Part shown: piece after piece, positions 62,802 to 64,000 of the stretch
Layout: each line of letters begins with the position of its first letter
Position numbering within the stretch: position 1 is the first letter of the stretch
NCBI GenBank assembly: GCA_016712345.1
Contig: JADJRH010000011.1
Location: 1,550,001 to 1,614,000, forward strand
Source of the DNA: Polyangiaceae bacterium
GTDB taxonomy: Bacteria; Myxococcota_A; Polyangia; Polyangiales; Polyangiaceae
Direction of reading: 5' to 3'
DNA: 64,000 nucleotides
Position numbers and translations under genes: made by a program
Notes under the pieces: model-generated
What the model was told of the DNA's origin: nothing
The model's input: the letters and a program-made list of their open reading frames with translations, nothing else
The model's database searches: none

Positions 62802-63138
62802 CGGGGAAACACCTCGGCCAACGTCGTAATCAACACGGAGTTCCCCAGCGGCGCATGCGCCTCATTCGAACGGCGAGTAACTCGTTGCGGTTGAGTTGTC
62901 GATGCAGCAGAAAAGAGCCCGTTCTGGGAGGTCCGGCGACTTGAGATGTCCATCACGTCGCCATCCACCGGTCTCGCCGGTCTCTCGTTTTCGTCGTGGC
63001 TGCGCTCGCCACAGAACTCCATCTGGAGAACCCGACGCGCCACGCTGTTCGCTTTTCCGCTTGGCGACGGGCAAGGGTGTCCCAAACGTCTCGACAAGAC
63101 TGGATCCGTGCCTTGCAGAACGTTCCGCTAAAGGGAAG
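62802..63138 (+). other. Intergenic region with repeat fragments and possible gene remnants
   Basis: No supported gene. Bases 62824-62846 share TCGTAATCA and ACACGGAGTTC with the region after the conflict module (10208-10239). An open stretch at 62996-63140 (ATELHLENPTRHAVRF, RQDWIRALQNVPL) reads like a protein fragment but has no start context or family. Confidence 0.35.
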
Positions 63139-63921
63139 TTACCCAGGAGGCACGGAGATCACGGAGTTCCACGGATCCAATGCCGTTGGGTCGGCAATCC
63201 AAGCGCAAAATGGAACGTCGTTGCCGGCGCCCCCTACCCAGACCAGAAATGGAGTGTTCACATGGAAGGCTCGCCCAGGTAGGAGATGTCCTGTACTCTG
63301 TGGATGGGAAGGCGGCGCGCTGCTGTCGGCATCGATTTTGAGTGTGACGTTTTGCGATTGACCTGCGCCGGGGGCGGCGATGTGTACGCTTGGAAAAATG
63401 AGACGTTCTGGGGCGCTGAGCACTTCTGCCAGATCTGGCCGCACGCCTTGTTGCGCCAATTTTAGCGTTTGGTCGAGGGTGGCTTGCTCATCAATATAGG
63501 CCAAAAAAACGGACATGCCGGGGGTACGCAACTCCGCAACGAACCCGGGGTAGGGCAATACCAGGTTGGAAGGCACCGGCTCACCCCGCTCCAGGCTCGC
63601 GTACGCATCGTTGATTTCGTCAGATCGATTGAGCGTATCTTCGGCTTCTGCCTGGGTTGGCGTGTGTACCCAAACGCACTCACGGCGGGCGTTGAAGTCT
63701 GCCCCTGTCCCATTGGAAGGTACCCAGAGGCCAATTGCCTTGACCTCCGTTTCGCCGAACAAAAAAGCCCGATCGTAGTGGAATAGCGGAAGGCTCAGCG
63801 TGCGCGCAGTTGCCTCCCGCGCGAGCCAATTGGCGCTACAGTAGATGAGCGTTTGACCCGGGCTGTGGGGCACGGTTAGGTCGCTGACAAGCTGGATTTG
63901 GGGGAGCAGATGGGCGGGCAT
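63139..63921 (-). CDS. Weakly serpin-like hypothetical protein, C-terminus altered by a repeat
   Basis: A 260-residue protein without a signal peptide. The order of blocks recalls the second half of a serpin: LVLPYPGFVAELRTPGMSVFL (like the PY..SM..LLP block), ERLIFPSVHIAAP (like v.lPkF), and VNTPFLVWVGGAGNDVPFCAWIADP (like the PFLF.I....ILF.GRV..P end strand). The match is by eye and weak, and the hinge is not conserved. The last dozen residues (DPWNSVISVPPG) are encoded by the CACGGAG-type repeat, so the original stop may have been lost. It is convergent with the RHS gene. Confidence 0.4.
   Translation of the reverse strand: MPAHLLPQIQLVSDLTVPHSPGQTLIYCSANWLAREATARTLSLPLFHYDRAFLFGETEVKAIGLWVPSNGTGADFNARRECVWVHTPTQAEAEDTLNRSDEINDAYASLERGEPVPSNLVLPYPGFVAELRTPGMSVFLAYIDEQATLDQTLKLAQQGVRPDLAEVLSAPERLIFPSVHIAAPGAGQSQNVTLKIDADSSAPPSHPQSTGHLLPGRAFHVNTPFLVWVGGAGNDVPFCAWIADPTALDPWNSVISVPPG
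63149..63174 (+). repeat. CACGGAG-type tandem repeat
   Basis: Two degenerate units, GGCACGGAGATCA and CGGAGTTCCACGG, of the CACGGAG repeat seen scattered in many bacterial genomes. Related pieces lie near 10229 and 62833. It encodes the end of the minus-strand ORF. Confidence 0.45.
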
Positions 63922-64000
63922 AATCGCTCTGGATTGGGTTACACAAGCACGTTACCACGCTTTGAGAATGGGTTGAGCGTCAATGTGACAATGCTTTGGT

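Noticed and set aside
62996..63361. 121-codon frame after the RHS gene as an immunity protein
   Set aside because: It runs through a CACGGAG repeat and across the convergent gene, and its composition is not protein-like beyond a short stretch.

Overview
The window looks like a chromosomal segment of a delta-type Gram-negative bacterium, most likely Myxococcota (Polyangiales/Sorangiineae-like). This is inferred from three transmembrane Ser/Thr kinases, a MopE-repeat lipoprotein, an exported protein with a MYXO-CTERM-like tail, PEGA domains, several lipoproteins and a large type VI secretion (T6SS) cargo locus with DUF2169, DUF3540, DUF4150 and pentapeptide-repeat proteins. No rRNA, tRNA, CRISPR array, transposase or reverse transcriptase was seen.

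Region 1 (1-15.9 kb) is a defence/conflict region. It holds an AAA-ATPase-like/PD-(D/E)XK protein. Next comes a four-gene module: effector-associated domain plus nucleoside phosphorylase, TIR protein, MoxR-type AAA+ ATPase, and a vWA-like protein with two FGE/C-type-lectin-fold domains. A 26-bp direct repeat (25/26 identical) brackets exactly this module, with a 15-bp inverted repeat at the inner edges. After an exported glycine-rich protein there is a Septu-like ATPase/HNH pair.

Region 2 (16-29.2 kb) is mixed: an atypical SDR, lipoproteins, a VapBC toxin-antitoxin pair, divergent ATP-grasp and macro-domain genes, a kinase with a TPR-like exported partner, a phospholipase C-type phosphoesterase, and a GMC oxidoreductase with a lipid-associated partner. 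It ends with a short ArsC-like gene whose catalytic cysteine codon is TGA, followed at the right distance by a bacterial SECIS-like hairpin. This is a probable selenoprotein.

Region 3 (29.3-62.8 kb) is a T6SS spike and effector island without core sheath or membrane-complex genes. A plus-strand set runs kinase, DUF2169, VgrG, then a MopE lipoprotein. A minus-strand operon of about 20 kb runs from 58.6 down to 38.5 kb: short VgrG, methyltransferase, large beta-structured protein, second methyltransferase, DUF3540, DUF4150 PAAR-like, kinase, PEGA/TonB-dependent receptor, DUF2169-pentapeptide fusion, pentapeptide protein. Several of its genes overlap by ATGA. Diverging from it is a PAAR-like/RHS polymorphic toxin gene broken by two frame changes. 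The right edge has a repeat-rich intergenic stretch and a weakly serpin-like ORF.

Five frame changes in four genes are supported by continuation of the expected protein in the next frame. Four of them sit at short homopolymers, so assembly error must be weighed against real frameshifting. One site is an in-frame A AAA AAG heptamer, the classic -1 slippery sequence. The heptamer TCTACCC/GGGTAGA and the palindrome GTGTACAC are both strongly over-represented.
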